From positions 1 through 64,000 of the forward strand of contig NZ_BMNR01000001.1 in the NCBI RefSeq assembly GCF_014646655.1: a DNA stretch of 64,000 nucleotides, read 5' to 3'. Both the position numbers and the translations under genes were made by a program. The notes below the pieces were generated by a model, which did no database searches, had not been told where the DNA came from, and saw only the letters and a list, made by a program, of their open reading frames with translations. Shown here piece by piece: positions 1-9,531 of the stretch; the stretch's first letter is position 1; each line of letters begins with the position of its first letter. Origin of the DNA: Yeosuana aromativorans (lineage in GTDB: Bacteria; Bacteroidota; Bacteroidia; Flavobacteriales; Flavobacteriaceae).

Positions 1-179
1 GCTGCAAACATACGACCCTTTTTCCGTTCCGCACAAACTTTTTAAGCCTTTTTTTATCCTTTTTTTTACACCACTTTTTATGGGTTGATCCTGAATTGGT
101 TACAGTTGTTGGAAAACTGATTTTAATAACCGTTGTTATTGTTTCTTTGATTTTTTGTAGCGCATTTACAGTTTGCATT

Positions 180-316
180 AGCGATTGAACGTTTCGACTG
201 CGCTCAACGCAGGCTAAATGTTTGAACTCTTTTTATGGACTACTTTTAGGTAGTGCATAAAAAAGTGAGTAGTGAAAGCGCGACCAAGCAAATTTATTTT
301 GCTTGGGGATGCCCAA
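180..316. repeat. Structured intergenic repeat with two hairpins
   Basis: This stretch lies against the 3' end of the porin gene and contains no gene. It has a segment at about 190-215 (core TCGACTGCGCTC) that resembles dispersed flavobacterial repeats. A hairpin follows at about 229-265 (ACTAC 239-243 with GTAGT 250-254, extended by a T-rich/A-rich stem). A second hairpin has a 9-bp stem (284-292 with 298-306). The rest of 1-179 is AT-rich with T-runs and shows no gene. That it belongs to a dispersed family is recalled from other flavobacterial sequences and is inference here. It could also act as the transcript end of the porin gene. Confidence 0.5.
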
Positions 317-319
317 ATA

Positions 320-2284
320 TTACATAAAGAAATTCCAAACAAGGCCAAAGCGCACCGTAAAATCCCGGTAAGGGTAGTTTGGTGCTGAATAGTAATTATA
401 TCCTGTCCATGCGGAGTTGAAATGTTCGGCCTTTAAATAAATACGTGTTTGACGGATTTTTGTATTGATAAAGAAATCCAACCTTGGGAAGTTTCCATAT
501 TCTCTTTCGTTTTGAACATAGAATTCTGCCAACAACGGATCATAGGCGTTCATGTAATATGCTGTAAAATAGCTAAAGGTAACACCTGTTTGCAAGTACA
601 TGGCCTTATTAAACACGTTTGATGAAAAATATAGGGTATTGCGCGTTGTTAGTTCTGGTACATTTATGGTATTGTTTTGGTCCTGGACGTTTTGGTATAA
701 TACGGTATTGTTCAATGCAAATTTACCAAACCTGATTTCCCTTTCTAATTTAACGCGTAAGTAGGTAATGGTTGCACTGTTTTGAAATGCCTTGATTTGA
801 TTGTCGGTTTGGTCTCTTTTGAAGTAGGCATAATCGGTAATTGTAGAATAGTCTACTGAGAGGTTGGCAATCTTGTTTGATTTTAAATGAAATGCCAGTT
901 GTTCTGTTTCTGTATTATTGAAATTATTTCGCCAGTTGTAATTTATATATTCACTTTGATACAACAAGAAATTGTAGTTGGGTGCTTTTGAACTATGGTT
1001 TATGCTTGCCATTGCCGACATATCGTCATTTAATTTAAAGGAAGCGGTTCCTTTTATAAAGTTTCCATCAAAATCTCCGGTTACATTGATACCCATTTCG
1101 CCCTTCAAATCGAATCCTCTATATTGCTTATGATAGCTTCCTCCTGCCGAATAGATATCACCTTTTAATCTGTTTACAATAGTGTTTCCGTTAAGTACTA
1201 CCAGTTTATCATAACCGTAATTGTAATTATCGCTACTTACATTAAACTGCAAATCTCCCAGAAGGTCATTACTGTAGTCTAACTGTACTTGGTTATAAAA
1301 ATTTTCCAACGAAACCCTATCCTTTAGTTTTGAGTTTTTAAAAGCGTCCCCAAAATAATCGCTAGCGGTTGTTTGGTCATATTGGTAATACTTGTCTTCA
1401 AACGACATAATATGCCTAAAGCTAAGCTTATTGCTTGAGGTTGTGTCTTTTTTTCTAATAATGTTATAGGTATGGTCTAAATAAAAGCGTTTTCCTTTAA
1501 GGATGCTTTCTGCATTTTCAAAATTCACAGCTAGAATGGATCGGTCTAAAAATTCGGGATCCCCGGTTTCAAAATACGGCACATTACTATCTTGCAAGCC
1601 CCCGTTTTCTTGGTTTAGTAAATCCTGCGTGACAATATGGGTTCTTAAAAAATACCGCTTGTTTTTTGAGTTATAATTGGTTGTAACCCTAAAATTCCCA
1701 GTACTCGTTAAGATATGTTGATATTTTCCTAACGACCTCAACCCTTTATAGGCAACGGAAAAATTAAATTGAGGCGACGTATTTACGGTAAAAAAAGCAT
1801 CCAATAACTGTCCTTGCTCAAATGCTGTTTTATAAAACAATTCCGTTAAAGGTGTGGGAACGCGATAATAGTTGATATCCTCAATTTCCATATAATTGAA
1901 ATGCCTGGCCCTAGCACCAAAGCTTGGCATGAGCTTGGTACTTTCAAAATTATAGCTTAACGAATTATAGGTCTGCCCCAAATTTGAAAACGGAACAAGC
2001 TCAAAATTATCTTTTCGTAAGTAGTTGAATTTATATTCCTTTTTTATGGTTAGGGTTGTATCAACAAACGTGGTATCATTCTCTTTGCTTATTATAAGGT
2101 AATCAGTGATTTTAGCAACAGCCTTATCATTTGGACTTTTAGGCCCTTTGCGGTTTGTGCTGTCTTGCGATTCAACCAAGCCTAGTTTTTCGCCTATCTT
2201 ACGAATTGGCTTTTTGGACTTGTCTTGGGCAAAAACACCGCTGAACGCACACAATAAAATGACTGACAAAAGGATTTTCCTCAT
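320..2284 (-). CDS. Putative outer-membrane porin
   Basis: The product is a secreted beta-barrel protein of about 654 residues that resembles the Bacteroidetes 'putative porin' family. A signal peptide (starting MRKILLSVILLC, cut near the Ala/Gln at about residue 19) targets it to the outer membrane. The rest is a long series of alternating polar and aromatic strands, ending in a Phe-rich strand (LVWNFFM) typical of barrels. The ATG at 2284 is chosen because the seven upstream codons begin with TTG and would put charge before the signal peptide. It stands alone, and a 32-bp palindrome lies 65 bp upstream. The substrate is unknown. Confidence 0.75.
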   Translation of the reverse strand: MRKILLSVILLCAFSGVFAQDKSKKPIRKIGEKLGLVESQDSTNRKGPKSPNDKAVAKITDYLIISKENDTTFVDTTLTIKKEYKFNYLRKDNFELVPFSNLGQTYNSLSYNFESTKLMPSFGARARHFNYMEIEDINYYRVPTPLTELFYKTAFEQGQLLDAFFTVNTSPQFNFSVAYKGLRSLGKYQHILTSTGNFRVTTNYNSKNKRYFLRTHIVTQDLLNQENGGLQDSNVPYFETGDPEFLDRSILAVNFENAESILKGKRFYLDHTYNIIRKKDTTSSNKLSFRHIMSFEDKYYQYDQTTASDYFGDAFKNSKLKDRVSLENFYNQVQLDYSNDLLGDLQFNVSSDNYNYGYDKLVVLNGNTIVNRLKGDIYSAGGSYHKQYRGFDLKGEMGINVTGDFDGNFIKGTASFKLNDDMSAMASINHSSKAPNYNFLLYQSEYINYNWRNNFNNTETEQLAFHLKSNKIANLSVDYSTITDYAYFKRDQTDNQIKAFQNSATITYLRVKLEREIRFGKFALNNTVLYQNVQDQNNTINVPELTTRNTLYFSSNVFNKAMYLQTGVTFSYFTAYYMNAYDPLLAEFYVQNEREYGNFPRLDFFINTKIRQTRIYLKAEHFNSAWTGYNYYSAPNYPYRDFTVRFGLVWNFFM

Positions 2285-2348
2285 AATTGTTTTTTTCCGA
2301 AACAAAAGTAATTATTTGAACGTTAAGAGCCATCAAATATTTTAAATT

Positions 2349-2380
2349 AAGAAAGCCAGCGAAATTTCGCTGGCTTTCTT
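2349..2380. promoter_or_regulatory. Perfect 32-bp palindrome upstream of porin gene
   Basis: Two 16-base arms (beginning AAGAAAGCCAGC) are exact reverse complements with no loop bases left over. It looks like a terminator stem, but it sits between divergent genes and has only short T-runs on either side, so no annotated transcript should end here. It is 64 nt upstream of the porin start and may form part of its leader, or end an unannotated short transcript. Confidence 0.5.
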
Positions 2381-2689
2381 TAAACAATCAACCTAAAAAA
2401 GCTGATACGTTATAATTAATTTGAATTAGTCTGGCACAAACATCTAAATATTATCTTAAATAAACAAAGCAATTGTAAAAAAAATGCGATTCAAAACACA
2501 AAGATTCTTATTTCGAAATACATATTTCTTAAAATAACCCTTTAAAATTGCAGTAATTTCAGCATATCAGGTTAAAATTTACACATTTAATAATGGCTGA
2601 TGAAAATTCAATATTTATTCGCACGCAAAAATGAGGCAACAACAAAAATTAGGTTATAAAATCATAAATTTGATAATTCTAAGGCTAAT
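2381..2689. other. AT-rich intergenic region, no gene seen
   Basis: The region between the palindrome and rnhB is very AT-rich. I find no credible open reading frame, tRNA or strong hairpin in it. It should contain the promoters of the divergent porin and rnhB genes, but I could not assign a confident TAnnTTTG element. Confidence 0.5.
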
Positions 2690-3289
2690 ATGTTAACAAT
2701 AAAACACTCAACATTCAAACTTGAATGCGGCACCGATGAAGCTGGTCGCGGTTGTTTGGCTGGTCCCGTAACGGCAGCGGCTGTTATATTGGATGTTGAT
2801 TTTGCAAATAATGTTTTAAACGATTCCAAACAATTAACAGAAACCAAACGCGATGCCCTCAAGCCCATTATTGAAAGTGAGGCTGTATCATTTGGAGTAG
2901 CACATGTTTTTCATGATGAGATTGACAAAATCAATATTCTCAATGCATCCATATTGGCCATGCACAAATCCATTGACCAATTACAACCATTACCAGAGTT
3001 TATTATTGTTGATGGCAACAAATTTAAACCCTACAAGACCATTCCTTTTGAAACCATTATTAAAGGTGATGGCAAGTACATGAGCATTGCTGCCGCTTCG
3101 GTTCTTGCCAAGACCTATCGAGATGCTTACATGAACATGATCCATGAAGAATATCCCATGTACAACTGGAAGCAAAACAAAGGTTACCCAACCAAAGAAC
3201 ACCGAGAGGCCATAAAACAATACGGCATTACTAAATACCACAGAAAAACCTTTAGACTGCTCCCCGATCAATTGGAATTAGACCTATAG
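2690..3289 (+). CDS. rnhB: Ribonuclease HII
   Basis: This enzyme cleaves the RNA strand of RNA-DNA hybrids and removes ribonucleotides from DNA in the cytoplasm. The 199-residue protein has the usual bacterial length. The family motif GTDEAGRG is at residues 14-21. The four expected acidic catalytic residues are visible: Asp16 and Glu17, Asp108 in IIVDGN, and Asp127 in KGDGK. The ATG at 2690 gives the normal short N-terminus before the first motif. A propeller-like lipoprotein gene follows 180 bp downstream on the same strand, with no obvious functional link. Confidence 0.95.
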   Translation: MLTIKHSTFKLECGTDEAGRGCLAGPVTAAAVILDVDFANNVLNDSKQLTETKRDALKPIIESEAVSFGVAHVFHDEIDKINILNASILAMHKSIDQLQPLPEFIIVDGNKFKPYKTIPFETIIKGDGKYMSIAAASVLAKTYRDAYMNMIHEEYPMYNWKQNKGYPTKEHREAIKQYGITKYHRKTFRLLPDQLELDL

Positions 3290-3470
3290 CCGTTATGCTT
3301 TTTGAAAATGTTGATTTGAAAGAGATTTATGAATTGAAATAAAAAAATAGTGTTGAGAATATTTTTTTCTGATTTGAAGATGTTCTCAATACGATTTTCT
3401 AATGAAAATCACTCGAACTGACACCAAATTGACCTTAAAAATTACTAGGTTTGTAAAAATTAATGCATCC

Positions 3471-5906
3471 ATGAGATTTTTTTGTTTTTCCCTTTTAATA
3501 CTTATCCTATTTAGCTGTTCAAACGAAGAAACCAATCATACAAAACTTATCCATTTTGTTCCCGAAAACACATCAATACTTTTAAAAACCTCCAATCTGG
3601 AAAGTTTGCAAAGCAGTATTCTCAATAATGATTTTTTAAAACACCTTTCAAAAACAGACGTTTATAAACATGTAGATGGGCAATTAAAAAATTTATCGCT
3701 TTTAAAGCCTTCTTCATCCGTTTTAATTTGCTTTTCAGGGAATGATGCAGACAGCCTTCAATATTCGGCTATCACAAAATATTCAAAGGGATTGTTTGTT
3801 AGGGATTCACTTAAAAACTATGTTGAAGAAACACTGAAATACAACAACAAAACCATTATTAAATCCACACTCAACAAGAACACCTTTTACAGTGCCATTA
3901 TAGATAGTACGTTTTTCACCTCATCCTCTAAACAGCTGGTTGAAAGCGCTTTTAGTTATTCAAACAACAATCCGGAATTAGAAAAAATAAACAAGACAAC
4001 CAATGATGACAACACGGTATCCGTCATACTTAAATGTGATGATAGCAATACCATAACGTCATTTTTTCCAAACAATCAACTTCCTTTAAAAACATTCACC
4101 AACTATTTGGCCGTTGATGTAGACATAAGCCAGGACGTCACTTTATTCAATGGCATAACACAAGCCAATGATTCTGTAAAGAGTTTTATCAACGTGTTTA
4201 AAAATATCATTCCGCAAGAAAACCAAATTCAACAAGTAACCCCTGCCGACTCCGATGGTTTTTTGAGTTTTACGTTTAATAATTTTAAAAACTTTCATTC
4301 CAACCTTATTAAATTCACTCAGGTGGACACGCTAAAAACCGAAATACCGTTATTTGATAATGTCATTGAAGTTGGCGAACTATACGATTCTGAAAACAGG
4401 GCCATCGTACTAAATTCCTTGGATGCCATGTCTACTGAGGACGCTTTGATTAGCGAACAAAACGTATTGGAAACCTATAGGCAGGTTGAAATTTATAGTT
4501 TTAGCAAACCTGGCTTATTCATATCCTTGTTTTCGCCTTTAATAACATGCAACACGGCTGATAAATATTGCATACTGGATAATTTCTTTGTGTTTGCAGA
4601 TGATATGGAATTGCTTCAAAATATTATTTCAAACTACCAAAACAAGACCACCTTAAGTGAACAACCGTACTTTACAGACATAGCAGAACAGTTGAGTGAT
4701 GCCTCTTCGTTGCTCATGGTTCTAAGTCCTTCAGTTTTAAAGGACATTTTAAGCAATAACCTTAATGAGGACGTATCTGCATCATTTGACAACTATAAAA
4801 TTTCGGCTTTACAATTTGTGTACGATACCGATTTTGCCCATGTGAACGGCGTCATCAAAAAGACAAAGGTCAAAGCAGCCCTCAATTCAATTTCTGAAGA
4901 GCTCAATATCAAATTGGATTCTGACCTATTGAACAACCCGCAATTTGTTACCAACCACATTACCAAGCAAAAGGAAATTGTTGTACAAGACATCAAAAAC
5001 AACCTGTATTTAATCTCCAATACCGGACGGATTCTTTGGAAAAAACAATTGGACGGACCTGTTTTGGGAACCATTGAACAAATTGACCTATACAAAAACG
5101 GTAAGCTACAACTGGCTTTTGCAACACCCCACAAGCTCTATGTTGTTGACAGAAACGGACATGATGTATCGCCTTTTCCTGGTAATTTCAATGATGTTAT
5201 TACACAACCTCTATCTGTCTTTGATTATGACCGAAACAAAAACTACAGACTTTTGGTAACGCAAGGCAAGAACTTGTTGATGTATGATAAAAACCTAAAA
5301 CCGGTCAATGGCTTTGTGTTTAAATCGGCCAACAATACCATTTTGAACCAGCCACAACATTTTAAAATTAGCGGTAAAGACTATATTGTTTTTAAAACCC
5401 AAAACAACATGTATATTCTGGATAGAACCGGCAGAACCCGAGTGACCCCAAAAACATCCAGCGCATTTTCAAATGAAACCATTTACCTGTACAACAACAA
5501 GTTTACAACCACAAGCCCAGAAGGCAACCTGATAACCATAGACACCAAGGGCAACACTGTGTCCCAAAATTTAAACCTGTCGTCGCAACATCATATTGAA
5601 ACCTCCAGCAAGAGCCTGGTAACATTGAGTGATAATAAACTTACCATTAAAGGCAACACCTATGAGCTGGATTATGGTATTTACACAGCACCAAAACTAT
5701 TCTATTTACAGGATAAAATTTATGTGACCGTAACCGATTTACAAACCCAAAAAGTATATCTGTTTGATAGTAATGCCAAACTGTTGCCTAATTTCCCAGT
5801 ATATGGAAATTCGGCCATTACACTTGATAACATAGATACCGATAGGGATTTGGAATTTGTTACCAAAGGCGATGCCGACTCCATTATTCTGTACCAAATA
5901 AATTAG
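3471..5906 (+). CDS. Lipoprotein with propeller-like C-terminal half, function unknown
   Basis: The product is about 811 residues and not a family I can name. It opens with a lipoprotein signal (MRFFCFSLLILILFSCS, lipobox LFSC), so it should be anchored in a membrane facing the periplasm or surface. The ATG at 3471 is chosen for that reason; an in-frame ATG at 3402 would add 23 charged residues in front. The N-terminal two-thirds resembles large extracytoplasmic DUF3352-type proteins. The last 300 residues contain repeated YVVDRNG, MYILDRTGR and IDTKGN-like strands typical of a beta-propeller. It lies between rnhB and the nucleoid-associated protein gene, and the 57-bp gap to the latter suggests co-transcription. 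Confidence 0.65.
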   Translation: MRFFCFSLLILILFSCSNEETNHTKLIHFVPENTSILLKTSNLESLQSSILNNDFLKHLSKTDVYKHVDGQLKNLSLLKPSSSVLICFSGNDADSLQYSAITKYSKGLFVRDSLKNYVEETLKYNNKTIIKSTLNKNTFYSAIIDSTFFTSSSKQLVESAFSYSNNNPELEKINKTTNDDNTVSVILKCDDSNTITSFFPNNQLPLKTFTNYLAVDVDISQDVTLFNGITQANDSVKSFINVFKNIIPQENQIQQVTPADSDGFLSFTFNNFKNFHSNLIKFTQVDTLKTEIPLFDNVIEVGELYDSENRAIVLNSLDAMSTEDALISEQNVLETYRQVEIYSFSKPGLFISLFSPLITCNTADKYCILDNFFVFADDMELLQNIISNYQNKTTLSEQPYFTDIAEQLSDASSLLMVLSPSVLKDILSNNLNEDVSASFDNYKISALQFVYDTDFAHVNGVIKKTKVKAALNSISEELNIKLDSDLLNNPQFVTNHITKQKEIVVQDIKNNLYLISNTGRILWKKQLDGPVLGTIEQIDLYKNGKLQLAFATPHKLYVVDRNGHDVSPFPGNFNDVITQPLSVFDYDRNKNYRLLVTQGKNLLMYDKNLKPVNGFVFKSANNTILNQPQHFKISGKDYIVFKTQNNMYILDRTGRTRVTPKTSSAFSNETIYLYNNKFTTTSPEGNLITIDTKGNTVSQNLNLSSQHHIETSSKSLVTLSDNKLTIKGNTYELDYGIYTAPKLFYLQDKIYVTVTDLQTQKVYLFDSNAKLLPNFPVYGNSAITLDNIDTDRDLEFVTKGDADSIILYQIN

Positions 5907-5963
5907 CAGAGTTCTTTGGTTTTTTCATAGTATTGCACACTCAAAGAAACAAGATCAAAACCT

Positions 5964-7013
5964 ATGATTTCAAGAAAAAATGCCTCTATTTCAAAATGTA
6001 TCATTCATAAAGTTGGCAATAAATTTAATGACACCAAAAATGCCTTTTCAGAAAAACCTGTTGATTTTGATGAAGCTAGTTATGATTTAATGCTGCCTTT
6101 TTTGTTGCGCCCGTTTGGTTCTGTGGTTCAAAGCTATCGGTTTAACCATCACGCCAATATCGCGTTAAACGAAATTAACACCTATTCACAACAAATATTC
6201 AATGATGATGAGGCTTTTATTGAGGTTTCAAAACACATCGTCACCCATTTATATGAACAATCCAATTCATCACAAATTAAAACCGGGGATGTGTTGGTTG
6301 TGATGTTTGAAGGCATTGAATTCAATGAGATAACCACCAATGCGCTTGGTATTTTTAAGATTGAAAACAAAGTCAATTTTTTCCAGACCTACTTGGAAAA
6401 CAACAGCTATGATGTGTTGGTACAAAAAGGCATCAGCTCTAAAAAAGTAGATAAAGGCTGTTTAATTTTAAACCAATCGGATACCGAAGGCCCCATTGTT
6501 TTAAGCGTTGACAATAACAGTTATGATGCACAATATTGGACCAATCATTTTTTAAACATCAAGTATGCCGATGATGCCAACAGCCATACGCAACAATACA
6601 TTGAGCTGTGCAAGGATTTTTCAACCGACATCTTAAAAACCAGTTACGGTTCCCAAGAACAAAATAGCTTTTTGGCCAAGACTATTGATTTTTTTAAGGA
6701 AAACGAAGTGGTTAACATTGAGCGATTTAAAGACGATATTTTTGAAGAAGACAAGCACAAAACCCTATTTGACGATTACAAAAGGACTTTTGAAGGTGAA
6801 CAGAACCTAGTGATAAGAAACCAATTTGATGTCTCTGATTTGGTTGTCAATAAGGAAAAGAAAAAAATCAAAACCGATATCAAACTGGACACCAACATAC
6901 AAATTAAACTGGATATTGATGCACCCGAAGCCGCCAGTGAATACCTGGAACGTGGCTACGATGACGAGAAAAAAATGCACTTCTATAAAGTGTATTTTAA
7001 TGCAGAAGGGTAA
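5964..7013 (+). CDS. Nucleoid-associated protein (NdpA/YejK family)
   Basis: The 349-residue product matches the nucleoid-associated NdpA family, whose E. coli member YejK binds DNA and topoisomerases. The N-terminus (ASISKCIIHKVGNK), a central GD-containing core (GDVLVVMFEG) and the C-terminal strand-rich segment (IKTDIKLDTNIQIKLD) are family-like. There is no signal peptide or membrane segment. It follows the lipoprotein gene by 57 bp, and a hairpin with a T-run directly follows its stop codon, so it probably ends that transcript. The exact role in Bacteroidota is not known to me. Confidence 0.85.
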   Translation: MISRKNASISKCIIHKVGNKFNDTKNAFSEKPVDFDEASYDLMLPFLLRPFGSVVQSYRFNHHANIALNEINTYSQQIFNDDEAFIEVSKHIVTHLYEQSNSSQIKTGDVLVVMFEGIEFNEITTNALGIFKIENKVNFFQTYLENNSYDVLVQKGISSKKVDKGCLILNQSDTEGPIVLSVDNNSYDAQYWTNHFLNIKYADDANSHTQQYIELCKDFSTDILKTSYGSQEQNSFLAKTIDFFKENEVVNIERFKDDIFEEDKHKTLFDDYKRTFEGEQNLVIRNQFDVSDLVVNKEKKKIKTDIKLDTNIQIKLDIDAPEAASEYLERGYDDEKKMHFYKVYFNAEG

Positions 7014-7036
7014 CCTTTATTTTGTAAGGTTTTTTT
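7012..7036 (+). terminator. Rho-independent terminator after nucleoid-associated protein gene
   Basis: The stem AACCTT (7012-7017) pairs with AAGGTT (7026-7031) and is followed by a run of T. The stem begins inside the stop codon of the upstream gene. Confidence 0.75.
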
Positions 7037-7086
7037 AGCTAACTTAGTTTTCTTGTCAATTTAAAAGATTCAAAAAAACTTGGGTC

Positions 7087-9084
7087 ATGAAAAAGGGTGT
7101 CATGAAAATTAAAATAATTTTAAATCTAATACTGGTAACTACCTTGCTTACTTCCTGTTCCAACAAGAAAATCGTTTATAAAAGTTTTGACGACTATCCT
7201 GTCGCAAACACAAACCTTTGGTTGAACTATACCAAAGATGCTACAGAATTTAAAATATGGTCGCCAACTGCTGATGAAGTGCAGTTGCATCTATACAAAG
7301 AAGGTTTTGGTGGCGAACCCAAAGCGACACATAACATGAAAATTGATAAAGAAGGGGTTTGGAAACTAAAGTTAGCTGGAGATTATAAAGGAACATATTA
7401 CACCTATCAGGTAAAAATTGATAACAAGTTATTGCCCGAAACACAAGGCATTTATGCCCAAGCCGTTGGCATTAATGGCACAAGAGCCATGGTTGTGGAC
7501 TTGAAAACCACAAATCCCGAAGGATGGGAATCTGATAAAGGCCCAAAAGTAAACACACCAAATGAGGCTATTATTTATGAAGCCCATGTAAGGGACTTAA
7601 GTGTTCATCCTGAATCGGGCATTCAAATGAAAGGCAAGTATTTAGGTTTGGCAGAAAAAGGCACTAAATCACCCGATGGTTTTTCTACGGGGCTAGACCA
7701 TATCAAAGAAATGGGAATCACTCATGTACACTTGTTACCTACATGTGATTTTATATCTGTTGATGAAGCAAATCTCGATACCCCACAATACAATTGGGGA
7801 TATGACCCCTTTAATTATAATGTTCCCGAAGGTTCGTATGCCACAGATCCTAACAATGGAGAAGTTAGAATAAGGGAATTTAAGCAGATGGTTAAAGCGT
7901 TTCACGACAACAATATCGGTATCGTTCTAGATGTTGTTTTTAATCATACTGCTCTTTATGAAAATTCGGTATTTAATTTAGAAGTTCCAGGGTACTACTA
8001 TCGCCATTGGGAAGATGGAACACCGTCCAATGCATCTGCATGTGGTAACGAAATTGCTTCCGACAGGGAAATGATGCGCAAGTATATTATAGAAACGGTC
8101 TCATATTGGGCAAAGGAATACCATGTGGATGGCTTTCGGTTTGATCTGATGGCCATATTGGACATTGAAACCATGAATGCCGTTTCAAAAGCATTAAAAA
8201 ACATAAATCCAAATATTATTATTTATGGTGAAGGATGGTCGCCAGGCGATTCTCCCTATTCCTGGAAAAAAAGAGCTTTTAAATTCAACATTAATCAAAC
8301 GCCTGATGTTTCTGCTTTTTCAGATGAAATACGAGATGGTTTAAAGGGGTCTTGGAACAACCCTGAAGGTCCTGGCTTTGTTAGTGGAGGCAAGGGAATG
8401 GAAGAATCTGTAAAAATGGGAATTGTTGGTTGTATTCAACATCCACAGGTAGACAATAGTAAAGTAAATGCATCTAATGCGCCTTGGACCACAAATCCAT
8501 GGCAATCTATTGTCTATGCAAGTTGCCACGATAACCATACACTTTATGATAAACTTAAAATATCAAGACCAAACGCCACTGATGATGAACTAAAAGCTAT
8601 GGACAAATTGGCCAATGCCGTTGTATTGACATCCCAGGGTATTTCATTCATTCACGCAGGGTCAGAAATGCTGCGAACAAAACAAGGTATAGAAAATAGT
8701 TATAAATCTCCTGATAGCATCAATCAAATCGATTGGAATTGGAAATCAACCCATCACGATGTTGTAGAATACTATAAACATTTAATACAGTTACGAAAAG
8801 CGCATCCCACTTTTAGAATGAAAACCGGTGACGACGTTAGGAACAACCTAGAGTTTAAAACGTATGAAAATGGTCTTATCAGTTATCAAATTAGCAACCA
8901 TGCCAATGGGGATAATTGGAAAAACATATACGTAATTTACAATGCCAGACCAGAAGTTGTTAACTACAAACTTCCCGGCAAATGGACATTAGGAGTTGTT
9001 GGAGATGAATTTGAAGTTAATAAACCAATTGAAGGAACTGTAAACATTCCAGCCATATCTATGTTGATTGCCTACCAGGAATAA
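7087..9084 (+). CDS. pulA: Type I pullulanase lipoprotein
   Basis: This GH13 enzyme hydrolyses alpha-1,6 branches in pullulan and glycogen/starch-type glucans. A lipoprotein signal with lipobox LTSC at about residues 21-24 puts it on a membrane surface. A CBM48-like beta domain spans about 45-140, followed by the GH13 barrel. Visible motifs are YNWGYDP (235-241, typical of type I pullulanases), DVVFNHT (282-288), GFRFD with nucleophile Asp353, GEGW with acid/base Glu382, and CHDNHT for the third acidic residue. The length of 665 residues is usual. The ATG at 7102 is an alternative start preceded by AAGGG. No Sus-type genes adjoin it, so it is not in a visible polysaccharide locus. Confidence 0.93.
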   Translation: MKKGVMKIKIILNLILVTTLLTSCSNKKIVYKSFDDYPVANTNLWLNYTKDATEFKIWSPTADEVQLHLYKEGFGGEPKATHNMKIDKEGVWKLKLAGDYKGTYYTYQVKIDNKLLPETQGIYAQAVGINGTRAMVVDLKTTNPEGWESDKGPKVNTPNEAIIYEAHVRDLSVHPESGIQMKGKYLGLAEKGTKSPDGFSTGLDHIKEMGITHVHLLPTCDFISVDEANLDTPQYNWGYDPFNYNVPEGSYATDPNNGEVRIREFKQMVKAFHDNNIGIVLDVVFNHTALYENSVFNLEVPGYYYRHWEDGTPSNASACGNEIASDREMMRKYIIETVSYWAKEYHVDGFRFDLMAILDIETMNAVSKALKNINPNIIIYGEGWSPGDSPYSWKKRAFKFNINQTPDVSAFSDEIRDGLKGSWNNPEGPGFVSGGKGMEESVKMGIVGCIQHPQVDNSKVNASNAPWTTNPWQSIVYASCHDNHTLYDKLKISRPNATDDELKAMDKLANAVVLTSQGISFIHAGSEMLRTKQGIENSYKSPDSINQIDWNWKSTHHDVVEYYKHLIQLRKAHPTFRMKTGDDVRNNLEFKTYENGLISYQISNHANGDNWKNIYVIYNARPEVVNYKLPGKWTLGVVGDEFEVNKPIEGTVNIPAISMLIAYQE

Positions 9085-9127
9085 CAAAAAAAAAAAATTC
9101 ATATTAAAGACGAAATTACTACAGGAA

Positions 9128-9167
9128 TATTTTTGCCATTAATTTATTAATCGTAATATTGCAATAT
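9128..9167 (+). promoter_or_regulatory. Candidate ars promoter and ArsR operator
   Basis: TATTTTTG at 9128-9135 fits the Bacteroidetes -7 box TAnnTTTG. It is followed by a perfect 12-bp palindrome, ATATTGCAATAT, at 9156-9167. The palindrome lies 14 bp before the arsR start, where an ArsR dimer would block its own operon. ArsR/SmtB operators are typically AT-rich imperfect palindromes of this kind. The assignment is inference from position and symmetry. Confidence 0.55.
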
Positions 9168-9180
9168 AATAATATATGCT

Positions 9181-9510
9181 ATGGGTTTAACCAAAACTGA
9201 AATCTTTACGGACCAACAAAACAATATTGCACAAATTGCCAAAGCCTTTGGGCATCCGGCACGGGTTGCCATTTTGCAACACCTCATAAAAATTAATGCC
9301 TGTATCTGTGGCGACTTGGTAGATGAAATTGGATTGGCACAACCTACCATTTCCCAACATCTAAAGGAACTTAAAAACATAGGCATTATTCAAGGAAATA
9401 TTGAAGGCACCAGTGTTTGCTATTGCATCAACCAAGACAAATGGACTGAGATTAAAACCATGTTCATGTCCTTTTTAAGTCAAGAACCAACCAATTCAAG
9501 TTGTTGTTAA
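9181..9510 (+). CDS. arsR: ArsR-family arsenic-responsive repressor
   Basis: The 109-residue winged-helix repressor should leave its operator when it binds arsenite. The HTH segment (residues about 44-66, DLVDEIGLAQPTISQHLKEL) is classic. Cys41 and Cys43 (ACICGDL) sit just before it, where ArsR proteins carry their arsenite-binding CxC pair. A second pair, Cys80 and Cys82 (VCYC), is in the wing region. The protein ends in Cys108-Cys109, a tail that is also seen in the next gene product. It is the first gene of the arsenic operon, with 21 bp to arsM, and a palindrome lies just upstream. Confidence 0.92.
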   Translation: MGLTKTEIFTDQQNNIAQIAKAFGHPARVAILQHLIKINACICGDLVDEIGLAQPTISQHLKELKNIGIIQGNIEGTSVCYCINQDKWTEIKTMFMSFLSQEPTNSSCC

Positions 9511-9531
9511 AATCACTAAAAAATTATAAAA

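Noticed and set aside
2106-2345. 79-codon plus-strand frame over the porin 5' end
   Set aside because: It is antisense to the signal peptide region and has no family-like sequence.
9084-9100. Run of A after the pullulanase stop codon as a slippage or control site
   Set aside because: It is outside any coding frame and lacks a stem. It is likely part of the AT-rich intergenic sequence.
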